DNA of 62,000 bases from Cristatella mucedo (GCA_009760855.2 WPIO01000002.1:11570001-11632000), one strand, 5' to 3'. Counted from the stretch's first letter, positions 1 through 11,859 are shown. Numbers and translations are program-made. The notes: generated from the letters alone by a model not told the origin.

Positions 1-143
1 TGAGCGCGATCTGGAGACTCAAAGTCGACAGTCATCGCCGTTATCCAAGAGGAGCCCTTGGGGTCACAACCCAGGCAATCGCAGGGGCCTGTTTTGGGCT
101 GGAATTAAAGTAAGCTTCATTGGGTCACTGGATGGTGTGTGCT

Positions 144-145
<2 letters not shown>

Positions 146-234
<89 letters not shown>

Positions 235-342
235 GCGCGCACGCGCGCGCGCACACACACACAGACACACACACACAGACACACACACACAGACACACAC
301 ACACACATATTTATATATACATATACATATATATGTATATAT
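146..342. repeat. Compound (CA)n/(CG)/(TA) microsatellite
   Basis: A long run of CA dinucleotides, then a CG-rich alternating stretch, more CA with GACA interruptions, and a TA-rich end. Open frames across it in several phases (poly Thr-His or Cys-Val) are artefacts of the dinucleotide repeat. The alternating purine-pyrimidine tract could adopt Z-DNA; that is an inference. Confidence 0.97.
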
Positions 343-537
343 ACTCTTTCGGTTGGATTTTGAGTAAAGGAATAAGGAGACACATTTTCAGAGTAGTTTC
401 GATAAATAAGTGCTTACACGAAGTTGGGGATCCGTATTGCAGGTCTAGCCAGCGTTGACGACCAGCACCGAGGATCACAGGTTTTGCAGTCCTCGAAGCT
501 AGCACTCGCTGACGAATGGCTTAGTCTCTCACAGGCA

Positions 538-571
538 GCTTAGTCTCTTAGTCTCTTAGTCTCTTAGTCTC
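538..571. repeat. 8-bp tandem repeat (ttagtctc)n
   Basis: Four to five head-to-tail copies of the 8-mer ttagtctc, with one more separated copy just upstream. Simple slippage-type repeat. Confidence 0.85.
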
Positions 572-739
572 TCACAGACGCTTTCACATATTAGACAAGA
601 GGCCATTTTAAAGGATTAGCAGCAGCGCTGCCCAGGCGAAAGGCGCTGATCAAACCGAGTGGCCAAACAAGGTGAAATACACTCAGTGCCAATGTTCGGA
701 GACCGTCAGCAAGGGGACGTAGAAATTCCTTACCCAGAA

Positions 740-763
740 GCAGCAGCAGCAGCAGCAGCAGCA
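740..763. repeat. (CAG)n trinucleotide repeat
   Basis: About eight CAG units. No long open frame reads a poly-Gln tract here, so it is treated as a non-coding microsatellite. Confidence 0.85.
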
Positions 764-2361
764 AGCCATCAGCCTCTTAAGACTTAACAAAAAATGTTCC
801 TAGGTGCTGTCCGGGGCACGCTTTCTTTATTGTTTTTAAAAGCATGGCAGACGACTAAACCGACGACTTCGTCGAAACGTTTCACGAGAGCCCGTATTTA
901 GGGCAGTCTACAATCCAGTCATTCAAGAATCTTATTGTGAAGTTTCGGGCAATAAAATCAATCGTTAAGGTTAAAATTCACCGGGAGGTGCATCTCAGAG
1001 GGCCATTTCCCACCTCCCTAACAGAAGCAATACCGAAGTAGGACATTATGTAGGTAGGAAGCGGTAGGGAGCAAGACTCGCCGCATAAACCCGGGCTTGC
1101 GCAGACGGGTAGGCATGCTCAAAACTGGTCACGATAAATGTCCATTAATTGTGAACCTAAACTAAATCAAGCAGGACCTGCTATCGTCGACGTATGCCAA
1201 GTTTTTCTATTGGGACTGCATTACCTTGAAACGAGAACGGGTCATTGCTTGCAGACTGTTTTTATAGTCAATAAGCTACTGATCGTTGAGACAGTTCCAA
1301 AGTATATAACTAGGAGCAGGAACCACAATTTGAGGTTACAATATCTAGCTAAGCACACTAAAACAAGTTTTGGTGCATAGGCAGTGCAAGTTTCTTCTAG
1401 CATAAGCATTTCCAACAAGTAATAGATTGCATACCGTTCAATTGAGCTAGGATACCAATCCAATAGCTTCAACCTGCTCGTGTTTTTATATTGAGCTGAC
1501 CTTATTCACACGCCTATTCTGTATATCAGGCCTCTAACACCTGACGATTTCTAACTTTGAACTACAGCCATTGGCATAGCTACGATTTGACATTGAGGTG
1601 GGCCAAACCTCAACTATGGTAAACAGCACAAACAAAAAGCCTTCATATCGCAATTCACTCATGAAGGATTCAATTTTACCACCAAATGCACCCAGTTTCA
1701 AAAAGTTCCTTCAGTTCGGCGCAACAATATAACCTCGTTAGAAACGCTACAGTAAGACTGTATCCACAAAATTAAGAGTCTGTCTGGAAATCGAACCTGT
1801 ACTGAACCGGAGAGGTTAATGTGTCTCGCTCCCGTAGCTCCTGCCCAATCTTTCTTGCGGCGCACGTTCAGTCAACAGATAAACTCTTACATTAGAACTT
1901 GAAAAAGAATAAATATATACAGCTATTCATTCAGCAGCGACCGCTCAGCTACCAGTGTAGCTTGAAATTCTCGAAAATGTCGAATTTACTAGAGTTTCTC
2001 AGCTAGTTCCGGCGAATTTCTTGGGAGAGTGTAATACCACTGATTGTTAAGTCCGTATTAAACCATATCGCAAGGGCCACTCTGACACTGCATTGGAAAG
2101 GGTGTCGCTCTGATCTCCGCGATTGCTGGGACTCGATATTAAGCTGAAAATTTTAAGACCACGCCTTTACACTAATGCTACTTACAGGCTCAGCAGCAAT
2201 GACTCAGTGACCGGAAAATCGTGGCTAAAACTGACTGCTGAGCTGGTTTTAAACTACTAAAAACACAACCGACTAGTTTTGAAAAACTGGCTGGGGAATA
2301 CAGATTCAACTCAACTACAACTACAACTCATACGCCGCGAAAGGGAATATTAAAAGAAGCA

Positions 2362-2440
2362 ATAATAATAACATATTTTTATGGCACCCCAGAGAACTTA
2401 ATCTCTTTCTAGGACATTCATATTGCTGTAACCAATAGGT
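2362..2440 (-). mobile_element. LINE-B 3' tail fragment
   Basis: Read on the minus strand, this has the conserved LINE-B terminal block (cctagaaagagattaagttc, then a ctctgggg(t)gc-like segment) ending in ATT triplets. It is only the tail, so it is either a severely 5'-truncated LINE-B or the 3' part of a SINE-2, which shares this tail. Confidence 0.6.
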
Positions 2441-2452
2441 AATTAAACATAT

Positions 2453-2850
2453 GACAAATACAACTGAGTATCGCCAGCATAGAAGTGATATCCTATTCCA
2501 TGGGCCTTAATCACTTACCAGAGGATGTGTATACATGGAGAACAGCAAGGGACCGAGTACAGACCCTTGAGGGACTCCAAGGGTGACCCTTCTCATGTCT
2601 GAGACCTGACCCCAACACGACACGGATTGAACACGATCAGACAAGTACGATTGAAACCACGCCAGTGCTTCGTCTGCCAGACCGATCGTTGTTCTCAGTC
2701 GTTCAAGCAGAACTTCGTGATCAATGGTGTCAAAGGCAGCAGACAGATCTAGCAGAGCTAGGGCAGTGACATTCCCGTCGTCGTTGCCACGTAGAATGTC
2801 ATTGTTAACACGGAGGAGAGCAGTTTCAGTAGAGTGCTGCCTCTTGAACC
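2453..2850 (-). mobile_element. LINE-A reverse transcriptase, inverted 5' part
   Basis: The minus strand reads the first half of an L2/CR1-like reverse transcriptase palm. It contains a motif-A-like block LALLDLSAAFDTIDH, then LAWFQSYLSDRVQSVS, then the GVPQGSVLGPLLFSMY block, and runs up to the start of the YADD region. The plus-strand LINE-A that begins at about 2,851 supplies the following part of the same protein. The two pieces therefore belong to one element whose 5' part is inverted. A roughly 50-bp stretch around the YADD motif is present in both pieces in opposite orientation (about 2,453-2,507 and 2,851-2,907). This matches the structure made by twin priming. Confidence 0.8.
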
Positions 2851-3960
2851 CCCATGGAATAGGATATCACTTCTATGCTGACGATACTCAGTTGTATTTG
2901 TCATTTAAACCGTCGGAATCTGCTGCAGCAACTGAGAAACTGAATGCTTGCCTTGCCGATATTCGATCCTGGATGTCGGAAAACTTCCTGAAATTAAATG
3001 ACGATAAAACCGAACTGCTGCTCATAGGACACCCTAAGCGTGTGGCTGGATTAAAAGGCTTTGCTCTTCTAATAGGTGATAGGTGATGCTATTGTGCGAC
3101 CTTCACCACGTGCTCGTAATATAGGTGTCGTGTTAGACAGCTGCCTCAATTTCAAAAGCTTCATTCAGAAGACTGCCTCTACAGCTAGCCATCACATCCG
3201 ATCCCTATCCAAGATTAGAAGCTGTCTCCCACAGTGGCCTGTAAAAAAATTAACTAGCTCTTTAGTTCTGTCTCGGCTTGATTATTGTAATTCCCTTTTG
3301 GCTGGGCTGCCAAAGAAAGCCATTATGCCACTACAGCGGACTATGAATATGGCTGCAAGGCTGGTCTTCAAGTCCCAGCGGTTTGAGCACGTGTCACCTC
3401 TGCTGAAAGAGCTAGGATGGTTGCCGGTTAAGCAAAGGATACAGAGCAAAGTTCTTACGCTGACCCACAAGGCCAGCCACGGCTTGGCTCCTTCGTACCT
3501 AGCTGAACTGCTGCATCAGTTTCAGCCTGTTCGCGCCCTCAGGTCCTGTGTGGACAATAAATTAGCTGTCCCATTCCTCCGCTTAAAGACAGTTGGCGAC
3601 AGAAGCTTTAGCTCTGAAGGTCCTAGACTGTGGAACTCGCTTCCACAATTCTTACGCAACGACAACTACTCTCTAACTGCCGACTATGGCACATAATCCT
3701 TTTCAGCGGTCCTGAACTGCTACTTCTATGCTACTCACTACCTCAACTGCTCTCCTGACTCTGCTCTCGCTTCCCACTTTCTCTTTGCTTCCCTCTTTCT
3801 CTTTGTTGCGTGAGACGAAGTCTGTTGGCTACCGAATGCGTACCGAAAGCCACTTAGGCTGTGAGTGCGCTATACAAAACTCTCCTGCGTAACACCCACA
3901 TGGTCTTTATGACTTTGTGGAGTTACTGACGGAGATACATTAAATTACATTAGATACATA
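2851..3960 (+). mobile_element. LINE-A (L2/CR1-like) reverse transcriptase 3' half and 3' UTR
   Basis: The plus strand encodes the second half of the reverse transcriptase, in two overlapping frames because of a frameshift near 3,075. FYADDTQLYLSF carries the catalytic YADD, followed by SWMSENFLKLNDDKTELLL, NIGVVLDSCLNFKSF, LSRLDYCNSLLAGLP and GPRLWNSLPQFLRN, an order typical of L2/CR1-clade LINEs. After the stop comes a roughly 250-bp 3' UTR ending in an irregular (TACATTA)-type tail. It is the best-preserved LINE-A 3' half in the window, but the frameshift makes it inactive. Confidence 0.9.
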
Positions 3961-4500
3961 TTAAAAAAATTACGATTTGAAGAATCGTAGAAACCATGCG
4001 CACTGCATTTTGACGAAAAAATGTCAATGATCATAATAATGCGTTGCCAACAAGTTAAAGGTTGCATTAAATGTTATGCACACCGCACGACTTTGACTAG
4101 GTTAGTACTAAACACCTGCAAATTATCAACATTAAAACGTAATGAGTAGCCTAATGAGAGCATTGAATTGTTTGCTCGGACTTGCTTCGCTGGTCTTAGA
4201 AAAATACCCGACTGTGAGTTCACACCTCTGAGTTTTGACCGACCGAGTGATCTCGGCGAGTCATTTTTCTCAGGGTTAATTTGAATGAAAGAGGCACAAA
4301 ATGCCTTTAAAAAAATCACGCGGAAATTTGATTTGAATATAAAGAGCATGCCTGTGTGCATAAAGCTGCGAAAAAGCACAGCCGCAACGAAAGACAAGCC
4401 GGCAGATCGTCGTAAAGACTGTCTGTCAATATCAGGCTCTTCACTTTTATAGTGCATCCAAAAATAATAAACTGCGATAATACAGCCGGCTTAGAGCTAT
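3961..4500. other. No gene recognised
   Basis: Roughly 540 bp of AT-biased sequence with only short open frames on the minus strand and no recognisable domain, repeat family or RNA. Confidence 0.5.
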
Positions 4501-4949
4501 TTAACGATTCAACGCACAATTCAATATTCAATTTCAACCGTGAGTGTGTCTTGCGGTTGTATATGCAAATGAATAAATGATCTCCCTTTTATTTGAATTA
4601 CATCGTTGACATTCTCGTAGCTGTACCGTCGTAGTATTACTATGAATAACACGCTGGGCACAGCGCATACGCGACGTCTTCGACAGGTGCTCGCGAGCGG
4701 GACGGCACGGGACGCAGAGACTCACTTGCGGAAATAGCATGCAGAACTATTTCGGCCGACTAGTTTTTTTTTAGCGCGGCTGCTTCCGCGAGCGGACAGA
4801 CGAACAGCGGCCCGCAAACGCAGCGTTCGAAAAGGCGCAAAGGTCGCAACCTATGCGGTACAAATACCGGCGACTGCCCAACACCTGATATCGCGACCGG
4901 CGACTCGCAGATGCAGCAGATGCAACGTACGCAGGTAACGCCGACAGTG

Positions 4950-5300
4950 GCGGAACACGAAGGCAGCGACGGAGAGCGCCTGCACTTTAAGCTAACGATC
5001 ACGAGTTAACGACCCGTAGCGTAGGGAAGTCTATTCGGACAGGAACGGAGGCTTACGCAGGCTACTACGGAACTAGCCGTGGTGTGCAAGCATCTCGCTC
5101 GGCGTGCAGCATTCCATTCATTGCCTCTGGGTCTAGATCTAAACTCGAGATCTGGACTAGACTCGAGATCAAGACCGGGACTCGAGATTTTGAGCGAAAC
5201 TCACTGAATATTATATGGCTTTGGTTTTGATCACGTTTAAACGATTAATTATTACGTAACCAGTTCCTAGCCATTATAATTCTAGAAACAGTGAATAATA
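4950..5300. repeat. Possible third, highly diverged relic of the duplicated segment
   Basis: The stretch from about 5,020 (gtctattcgg, then a ggaggcttacgcaggctac-like string) resembles 14,140-14,180 in copy A and 49,315-49,355 in copy B. The stretch near 5,260-5,300 resembles 14,320-14,360. The order is the same in all three. The upstream part (4,660-5,100) is CpG-rich, as is the matching part of copy A. The match is patchy, so this is a hypothesis; no lectin exon is present here. Confidence 0.35.
5138..5190. repeat. Short degenerate repeat of actcgagat
   Basis: Three to four spaced copies of actcgagat or near variants in about 50 bp. Each copy contains an XhoI-like palindrome. No function is evident. 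Confidence 0.6.
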
Positions 5301-5313
5301 ATTAAATGAATGA

Positions 5314-5420
5314 AATTCATTGGTATAGTGCCCCAAGAGAACTTAATCTCTATTCAGGCGCTTCGCATATGCCTCGGGGCTCGAACTCATGACCTCAGCA
5401 AGACAGAAGAACCGCAGGAA
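5314..5420 (-). mobile_element. SINE-2 (tRNA-derived), diverged copy
   Basis: The minus strand shows a B-box-like gagttcgagccccgag string, followed by the LINE-B-like tail (gcgcctgaatagagattaag, then a gttctcttggggc segment). The tRNA A-box end is badly decayed. Same family as the copies at 11,222, 16,122, 21,712 and 42,382. Confidence 0.65.
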
Positions 5421-6529
5421 CTAGGCTTAGCTTAGTGGTCCCGTACAAACGCCAACCTACGCGTCAGGCTGGCCTCCTTAGCCTCTCTATCCAGCGTCTT
5501 TTGAGAAAAATTTTCAATCGCGCCAGGACGCTGACTCTATTTCAGTACAGTGAAGGGGCGGATATGAAAGGAGCACTCCAGGTTCTCCAGGTTCGCTACA
5601 AAAAGTGGCAATACCCTATTCTGGAGGGTTCGAATCTCCGCATCGAAAGAGCGATGCCCGGTAGCCTGCTGGTAGAAAACATTCTCCAGCAAGAGATCGG
5701 TACGCTTCGATGGAAAAAATCCCGCAGCTGAGGATTCCAGAGGATCATCATCTTCAGCAGGCGCTCTGCAGCCTTAACATGGCATGATTATAACATGACA
5801 TTGAATAACTATGTAGTCTTAACATTTTGATTGCCTCGCTCCGGGCAAGCGCCTGGGAAGCTGACGGCGATGGCATGCTGCATGAGCTACCAGAGGCTCT
5901 GTAGCCTCTCTGCATAAGTGTTATTACCAACTGTGGTTGAGATCCTCGGAGCTCAGAGCCCAGGCAGCGAAGCTGCGTAGAGGATTCTCTATTGCCCTCA
6001 GCTTGGAAATTGTTTTGGAAAAAATTCATCTGGCGTAAAGCAGTGCGATGCCGAAACCGGCATCCACTGGCAGACTTTTGAAAAGCAGTGAACAATTAAG
6101 CAAGGGTTTGCCAAAAAAAGGAAATTCAATCCATTTTTTTTACGAAACACCCGTTCTACAACCAAGCGTTCCTCCAAAGATTTTCTGTGTACGATGATGA
6201 TGGACGTGCAGGGACGAGTAAATTGCTGCTTTGCATTCGGTAGAATTAAATCTCGCTGGATTACTCGTACAAGTAGCCTGGTAAATATGTCAATCACCGA
6301 AAACGTGACGCACACCAAGTCCAAAAAAGTGCGAAGAGGAATAGTGAGAACGTTTATTACGAGATGAATATACAAACGCCAACATCGCTACATATTTTAT
6401 GGCTAAAACGTGGATCCTTATCAGGCGCGAGAGTTTGCAGCAGTCACTTGATTCGTGGTGACGACGTTAGTAGAAGATCAATCCGAGAGAGTCAAAGCAC
6501 CAGGAAATCAATCCATCACATTAACAGTA
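5421..6529. other. No gene recognised
   Basis: About 1.1 kb with several 98-125 codon open frames on both strands (for example 5,435-5,731 plus and 5,998-6,375 minus). None shows a recognisable domain, and most depend on non-ATG starts. No repeat family was identified. Confidence 0.45.
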
Positions 6530-6955
6530 AGTAATAATAATATATTATAATGATAATAAGTTTGCGAATATCTCATAGAACTGAATCTCTATTGAGGCAC
6601 TCTACAGATGCTGCATATTAAGTATTCCCAAATGTTTGATGGTAGCATCCTTAAGCAGTAGGCATAGTGTAAGCAGGAACATTCACACGCAGGACGAATC
6701 ACAAAGACCCACAACATGCTGTAATAAACAGGTCCGTTTTATGCCTCTTTTTAAATTTCTTCACGTCAGGGGACGTTGTGACGTGCGTCGGTAGTGAGAT
6801 CCACGCTTTGGGAGCATACAAACTAAAGGCACGGTCCACAACAGTTATGAGGTTGGTACGTAGTATGGCTAAGCGATTAGAGTCAGAACAACCGATTGTG
6901 CGATTCTGCACCTGGTGGGGGAGTAGTTCTGATATGTAGGCTGGAGCTGGAGAAC
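6530..6955 (-). mobile_element. LINE-B 3' end
   Basis: On the minus strand the terminal reverse transcriptase region reads RTNLITVVDRAFSLYAPKAW and then SLPTHVTTSPDVKKFKK. This is the LINE-B counterpart of the plus-strand copy at 35,600-35,720. It is followed by a 3' UTR and an ATT-rich tail at the low-coordinate end. It is 5'-truncated. Confidence 0.8.
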
Positions 6956-7039
6956 ATTAAATTGCGCACGACAGTATTTTTCAAGCATTATACCAAAGTC
7001 AAAGACTCTATATTTGCTAAGAGCAGGACAGGAAGAATT

Positions 7040-7197
7040 ACCTCAATGTTCTTGTGTTCTTCTTGTCATTGAGCACGATGCCACAAACCTATCAATCGTG
7101 CTTCCTTTGTAGCAAATGCAAAGTGCCTAGAAAGAGATTAAGTTCTGTGAGAGTGCTATACAAATGCATTATTAATATTACTATTATTATTATGATT
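7040..7197 (+). mobile_element. LINE-B 3' tail
   Basis: The plus strand has the LINE-B terminal block: gcttcctttg(t)agcaaatg, then gtgcctagaaagagattaag, then gctatacaaatgcattatta and ATT repeats. Only the last part of the 3' UTR is present. Confidence 0.75.
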
Positions 7198-7279
7198 GCT
7201 AAATTTACAAGAAAGTTTAAGTTTATACCTTTTAAGAATTGAGCTCGACTCTCAGATGATTGCTTGTTAGCCAAGGCAT

Positions 7280-7360
7280 TACCTAAATGATAATAATAAT
7301 GATAAGACATTTGCACAATGCCCATAGTGAAGTTTTTTAATCTCTTTCTAGGTAATTTAC
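7280..7360 (-). mobile_element. LINE-B 3' tail
   Basis: Reverse-strand copy of the LINE-B terminal block (cctagaaagagattaaaaaa, then ATT triplets). With the plus-strand tail at 7,040-7,197 it forms a tail-to-tail pair. Confidence 0.6.
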
Positions 7361-8350
7361 GTTTGATAAGAAAGAACTTGAATATTAACAATTTTTGCTT
7401 TAAACATAGAGATGCCTCACTTTTAGGGTAACCACACGTCCGAATTCTGTTAGATGGTGCGTGTTTATTGCAGAGTTCTTTCTCGCTTTTTGAAATGAGC
7501 ATGGATTCCGAATTAGCTTTTGGTTTGGTCTTCGTTTGGAAGTTCGATTTAATACCGTTCAGATATTTTCTAAATTTAAATCTGCAGGTTAGACGCTAAA
7601 TAACGGTTTGAATAATTTTAGCTCGTGACGTCTTTTGAATCCCTAATTTGAAATAGTAAGTAGCTGCTTCAATTTTCGAACTCTAAATTCTGCGATCAGC
7701 ACAGGCCTTAATACAGTCAACATCAAAAGTCACGTTTTAGGTACAATACTCATCATTGCAGTCGCAAGCATTTAGACGGTCGCCAGATTAGTGCTCAGAA
7801 TTTGTAGCAATCGTCGAACAATTTTGACAGCAATTGTCCCAAATTGGCTGGATCGGTAAGAATGCCTATGACCTCAGGTTGAAAAGACAGCGAACTAAAT
7901 GGGTGCTAGTCCTTTAGTATATACGATGCATACTGGCAGAGCTGGCGCCTTGAACTAAGTCTGATAAGCCATGGTTGCCTTACTGTCAAGAGCAGGTTAT
8001 GTGGTGCCAAGTATGGCCTCGGTCCCGAGCGCTCATAGCTTGTCAGCACAAATCCACGTTGTTAGTGCGTATCAGGCTAGTCGACAATGCTACAGACAAC
8101 ACAGAGCTCTGTAAAAAACCGGCCCTAGATTAAAAGTCTCACACAACTCGAAGCCAAGGTGAGGACAGGTGAGTGGTTCGATGATCCAAATCACAATTGA
8201 CCAATCGTTACTTCAGATGGAATTTCCCAAAGTCTAATTCCTAGATTATGAGGAATCTGGTAATTACTACTTACTATTCAGGAAACGCTACCAATATCAA
8301 GCAGAGTCATAATTCAACCATTATGAATAAATAAATATATACAATATATA
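7361..8350. other. No gene recognised
   Basis: About 1 kb with no convincing coding frame, RNA gene or repeat family. Confidence 0.5.
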
Positions 8351-8355
8351 TCAAA

Positions 8356-8356
<1 letters not shown>

Positions 8357-8429
<73 letters not shown>

Positions 8430-8432
8430 GCA
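8357..8432. repeat. (AT)n microsatellite
   Basis: About 70 bp of nearly pure AT dinucleotides with one GT interruption. The surrounding open frame (poly Ile-Tyr) is an artefact. Confidence 0.95.
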
Positions 8433-8889
8433 CTCGTTTGATTAGAAAAAATGGCTAGGCAGAACCAATAGACAAGTGCTACTTTACTATAAACACTGTG
8501 TAAGAAGAAAAAATAAAAGTCTTTCGCATAGTTCTGTAAGTAAAAAAAATCACTGTCTAGGTATTTAACGACTTGCTGCAAGATAAGCTATTATTATGAG
8601 TTAATGACAAGCAAGGTAGTAGGATTACTCAAGCTAGCTTAAGCATACCAGTATAATAGTAAGAGAAGCACGGAAGAGGAAGCGACAAAGAAAGTCAGGG
8701 CCACTGATTAATAAGGGGGCAGGTTAGAATCATGAACTGAATCGTAAGCCTGTAAGGGCGAAAAACACGCGTAAAACATGAAGGTTCAGTGGCATACTGG
8801 GAAGCTTAGAGGAATAGATCCGTCTCTGGCTCACATTTAAGTAATGGAAAGTCAATGCAGGTGGTAACAAAAGCTTTAAGCAAGCTTCA

Positions 8890-9400
8890 TACTTTCGGTC
8901 AATATGAGCCTAAAGTCTAATCGCTAGAAGATTTTCATCTAGTGCCAGGATTGGTGAAATGACTGGGAGACGAGCAGCGGGTCTCGAGAGAGCACGTGAC
9001 TGGTAGAGCAAGGTGGCCCGATTGGTTGGCTTGTGCAAACGAGTGGAGCGATCTGTGAGCAACGGGAAGAATTTTGAAGTGGATTCGATACTTAGTTGGT
9101 CTAATGAGGCTCAGAAAGAACAACGGTGTTATTTGGTCTCTAGGTCGTAGAAAGCAAATCAGACGAGCAGCTGAGTTGTGCACCAAATTCAGACGATTAA
9201 GGGCACATGTCAGCCGTACTGAATATATTACATTTCAGTAATCTAGACGCAGTGTCACAAACGCTTGAAATAGTTCAGCTGTCTTACTTTGTGTAAGCAG
9301 GCCTGATTTTGGCAAAGTTGGTCAGCTGAGCATAAGGCCTACATGAAAATGGAAGCAACTTCCTCAGCCGATCAGAATGAGTTGTGAAACAGCAGGCAAA
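8890..9400 (-). mobile_element. LINE-C: third L2/CR1-like reverse transcriptase fragment
   Basis: The minus strand contains FVTLRLDY, then LNRLNLVHNSAARLICFLRP, then ITPLF and YRIHFKILPVAHRSLHSFAQ. This is the thumb-region order (RLDYCN, VQNSAARL, ITPLL, WLPVKYRIQFKI) typical of L2/CR1-clade LINEs. It differs from LINE-A and LINE-B at most positions, so it is a separate family. Stops and a frame change show it is dead. Confidence 0.75.
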
Positions 9401-10185
9401 TACTCCGGGAAGGGATCTCAGGTGTGAATCTACATGAAACTCTCTTGCGAGTGAGATTTTCTAACTTAAGGGGAACACTTGGCTTGCAAAAGCTATCAGA
9501 AAAGTCTTATCGCCGTAACGCCTCTTTTAAAATTATTGGCCATCCTAGTGCTAATGTCTCTGATACCAGCTTCAGTGTAGTAATGCGAATTGAATGCAGA
9601 GAAATGAAGGGTCGGATGATATGCAGAGCAGAATGTTGCATTACAGTGGCTCCGGTGGCGGCTGCGGCAGCTCTAGCAGAATCTTGCGGAGACAAAAGTG
9701 AGGACGCGAGCGCGGTAAACGAGACTCTATCGTTATTTCTCTCAACGCGCACATATATGAAAGCTCAACGAATCACCGCAGCGGGAAATGTAACATACAT
9801 TAGTGGGCTGACGCTGCCGCTGCCATAATAATGGCGTAACTACTGGCAGCAGGTGAGGCATGGATTAGTGACCGAGAGCTGCATTAACCACAACAGCAGA
9901 AGCAGCAGGTGCGCACAACACGAGTATCGCTGGCGTAGATATAAAGCCAAGACCATGCTTTTCGACAATGTTGGCTAGGAAGAGAGTGTAGACATAAAAA
10001 AACAGAGAGATTATAAAATCAAACTCTGAGGTACCTAGTTCATTTAGGACTCCTCGGATGACTAGCAGCCATTTACATCTACACACCGACCTCACTGCTG
10101 AGATTGGAACTAACCCAGTTTAGGGCTGTACCAGTGATAGTTAGGAATGCTGAGAGAGGCTGAAAAAGGATCCTTTGGTCAGTAA
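9401..10185. other. No gene recognised; one 134-codon open frame
   Basis: The interval has an uninterrupted plus-strand frame at 9,424-9,828, with an Ala-rich patch (VAAAAALAES), and an overlapping minus-strand frame at 9,507-9,752. Neither resembles a known family, and the plus frame does not begin with ATG. It is probably fortuitous, but it is the longest open stretch in this part of the window. Confidence 0.4.
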
Positions 10186-10830
10186 TGTCAAATGTAATGT
10201 ATCTCCGTCTGTGGCTCCACAAAATCACAAAGACTGTGGGTATTACCCCGGAGAGTATTGTACAGCGAACTCGCATCCTAAGCGGCTTTCGGTACGCATT
10301 CGATAGCTAACAGACTTCATCTCACACAAAAAGAGAAAGTGGGAAGCATATCAGTCAGGAGAGAAGTTGAGGTAGTGATTAGAATGGAAGTAGCAGCTCA
10401 AGACCCTGGAAAACATGAGCCGTAGTCGGCAGCAGGAGAGTAGTTGTCATTGCGTGAGAATTGTGGAAGCAAGTTCCACAGTCTAGGATCTGCAGAGCTA
10501 AAGTTTCTGTCGCCAACGGTCTTTATGCGCAGGAATGGAACAACTAATTTATTTTCCACACAGGACCTGAGGGCACGAGGAGGCTGAAACTAATGCAACA
10601 GTTCAGCTAGGTATGGAGGAGCCAAGCCATGGCGGGCCTTGTAGGTCAGGGTAAGAACTTTGCTCTGTATCCATTGATCATCCGGCAGCCATCCTGGCTC
10701 TTTTAGCAAATGAGACACGTGGTCAAACCTCTTGGCTTTGAAAGTAGCCTTTCAGCCACATTCATAGCCATTTGCAATGACCTAGTTGCTTTTGATGCGG
10801 AGAGATCTACGAGAACGAGCCTAGAGGCCC
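10186..10830 (-). mobile_element. LINE-A 3' end
   Basis: The reverse strand matches the LINE-A C-terminal coding region and 3' UTR seen at 3,420-3,960. It has the tail atgtatctccgtctgtggct on the plus strand and the NKLVVPFLRIKTVGDRNFSS-like region near 10,500-10,560. Similarity fades beyond about 10,830. It is 5'-truncated and frameshifted. Confidence 0.8.
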
Positions 10831-11221
10831 TATTGTGATGAGCATTGCTCAGGTCATTTTAATTCAGAAGGAGAGCATTTTCTGGACGTGATTAGTTCCA
10901 AATGCCGATTGCAACTTTCTCGCAAGATCCAATGAACTGATGGAAACCTTTAGCTACAAGGCCACCACTCGTTCAAGTTTCGCATTCTTATTCAAGTATC
11001 ACTGTCTGTCTGTCACTTGTTCAAGTGTCTTGGATAAGAATGACAGACGTTGAATGTGCAAAGCGTAATAGGTTTTCATGACCTAGGGTCGGCTTTTTAA
11101 CGAGCAGCCCGAAAACCGCTGTTTTCATATGGGCAGGAACTACATAACCATCCACGAATAGAAAGACATCTACAATTATTCTGGGCCTCAACAAGGTCTG
11201 TGCAACTCTTAAACACAATTT

Positions 11222-11385
11222 TATACTGGGTTAATTGATTAATTAATTAATTTGTACAGCGCCCCAAGAGAACTTAATTTTTTTATTAAGGCGCTTCACA
11301 TACGCCTCCTAGCTTGAGCCCACGACCTCAGCCAGACCTTAGTCGGGGCAAGCACCTTAACCACTGGACCAAATCAGCTCGGGGT
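11222..11385 (-). mobile_element. SINE-2 (tRNA-derived)
   Basis: On the minus strand an A-box-like tccagtggttaaggtgcttg precedes a B-box-like gtgggctcaagctagg. The LINE-B-like 3' tail follows (gcgccttaataaaaaaatta, gttctcttggggcgctgtac) and ends in ATTA repeats. Confidence 0.75.
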
Positions 11386-11859
11386 TACGTTGATTAACTG
11401 TCCTTTTTTGCCTGAAAGACAAATTTAGTAAGAGTTCAGTGGAGACATAAGTGATGAAAAGGAGACAAAAAAAGCTGGAGAATGTGGGGCTGCAGTATGA
11501 CAAAGACGATGGCATAGAGGGGCGAAGTCCGTATCCGTTCCATCTTACCTAAGAAACGTTCGTACTAACGCTGTGCAAAGTCACTATTTAGATCGCCGAT
11601 GAACAGAATGGCTGTCGGCGATGGGTAAAAGAGATGGTCAATTGTGGACACTAGGACTTACTTGTCATTTATCCATAATTACGCTACTGCTCTGTACAAT
11701 TTGGTGGCCGTAACCTTAGCTAAAGTGAATTGACTTACAATAATCCTTAATTCCAATCCGTAGATAGTAGGTCCAAACCGTCTAGCCTGCTTTTCAAGTC
11801 CACTTTTAGTATTCCTTGCATACGTCGTCAGCCGTCAACCGAAGAGCGTCTGAACAGGA
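11386..11859. other. No gene recognised
   Basis: Unique sequence between the SINE-2 and the start of duplicated copy A. No supported coding frame. Confidence 0.45.

Larger units (their letters stand above)
343..2361. other. No gene recognised
   Basis: About 2 kb without a recognisable gene or repeat family, apart from two short tandem repeats annotated separately. Open frames here are short (at most about 80 codons) and show no familiar motif. A tRNA-B-box-like string on the minus strand near 1,785-1,815 may be a SINE relic, but no A box supports it. Confidence 0.5.

Noticed and set aside
64-458. Overlapping open frames of poly Thr-His / Cys-Val over the CA repeat
   Set aside because: All frames are open simply because the DNA is a dinucleotide repeat.
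9424-9828. 134-codon open frame as a protein gene
   Set aside because: No ATG start, no recognised domain, low-complexity Ala patch and no splice context.
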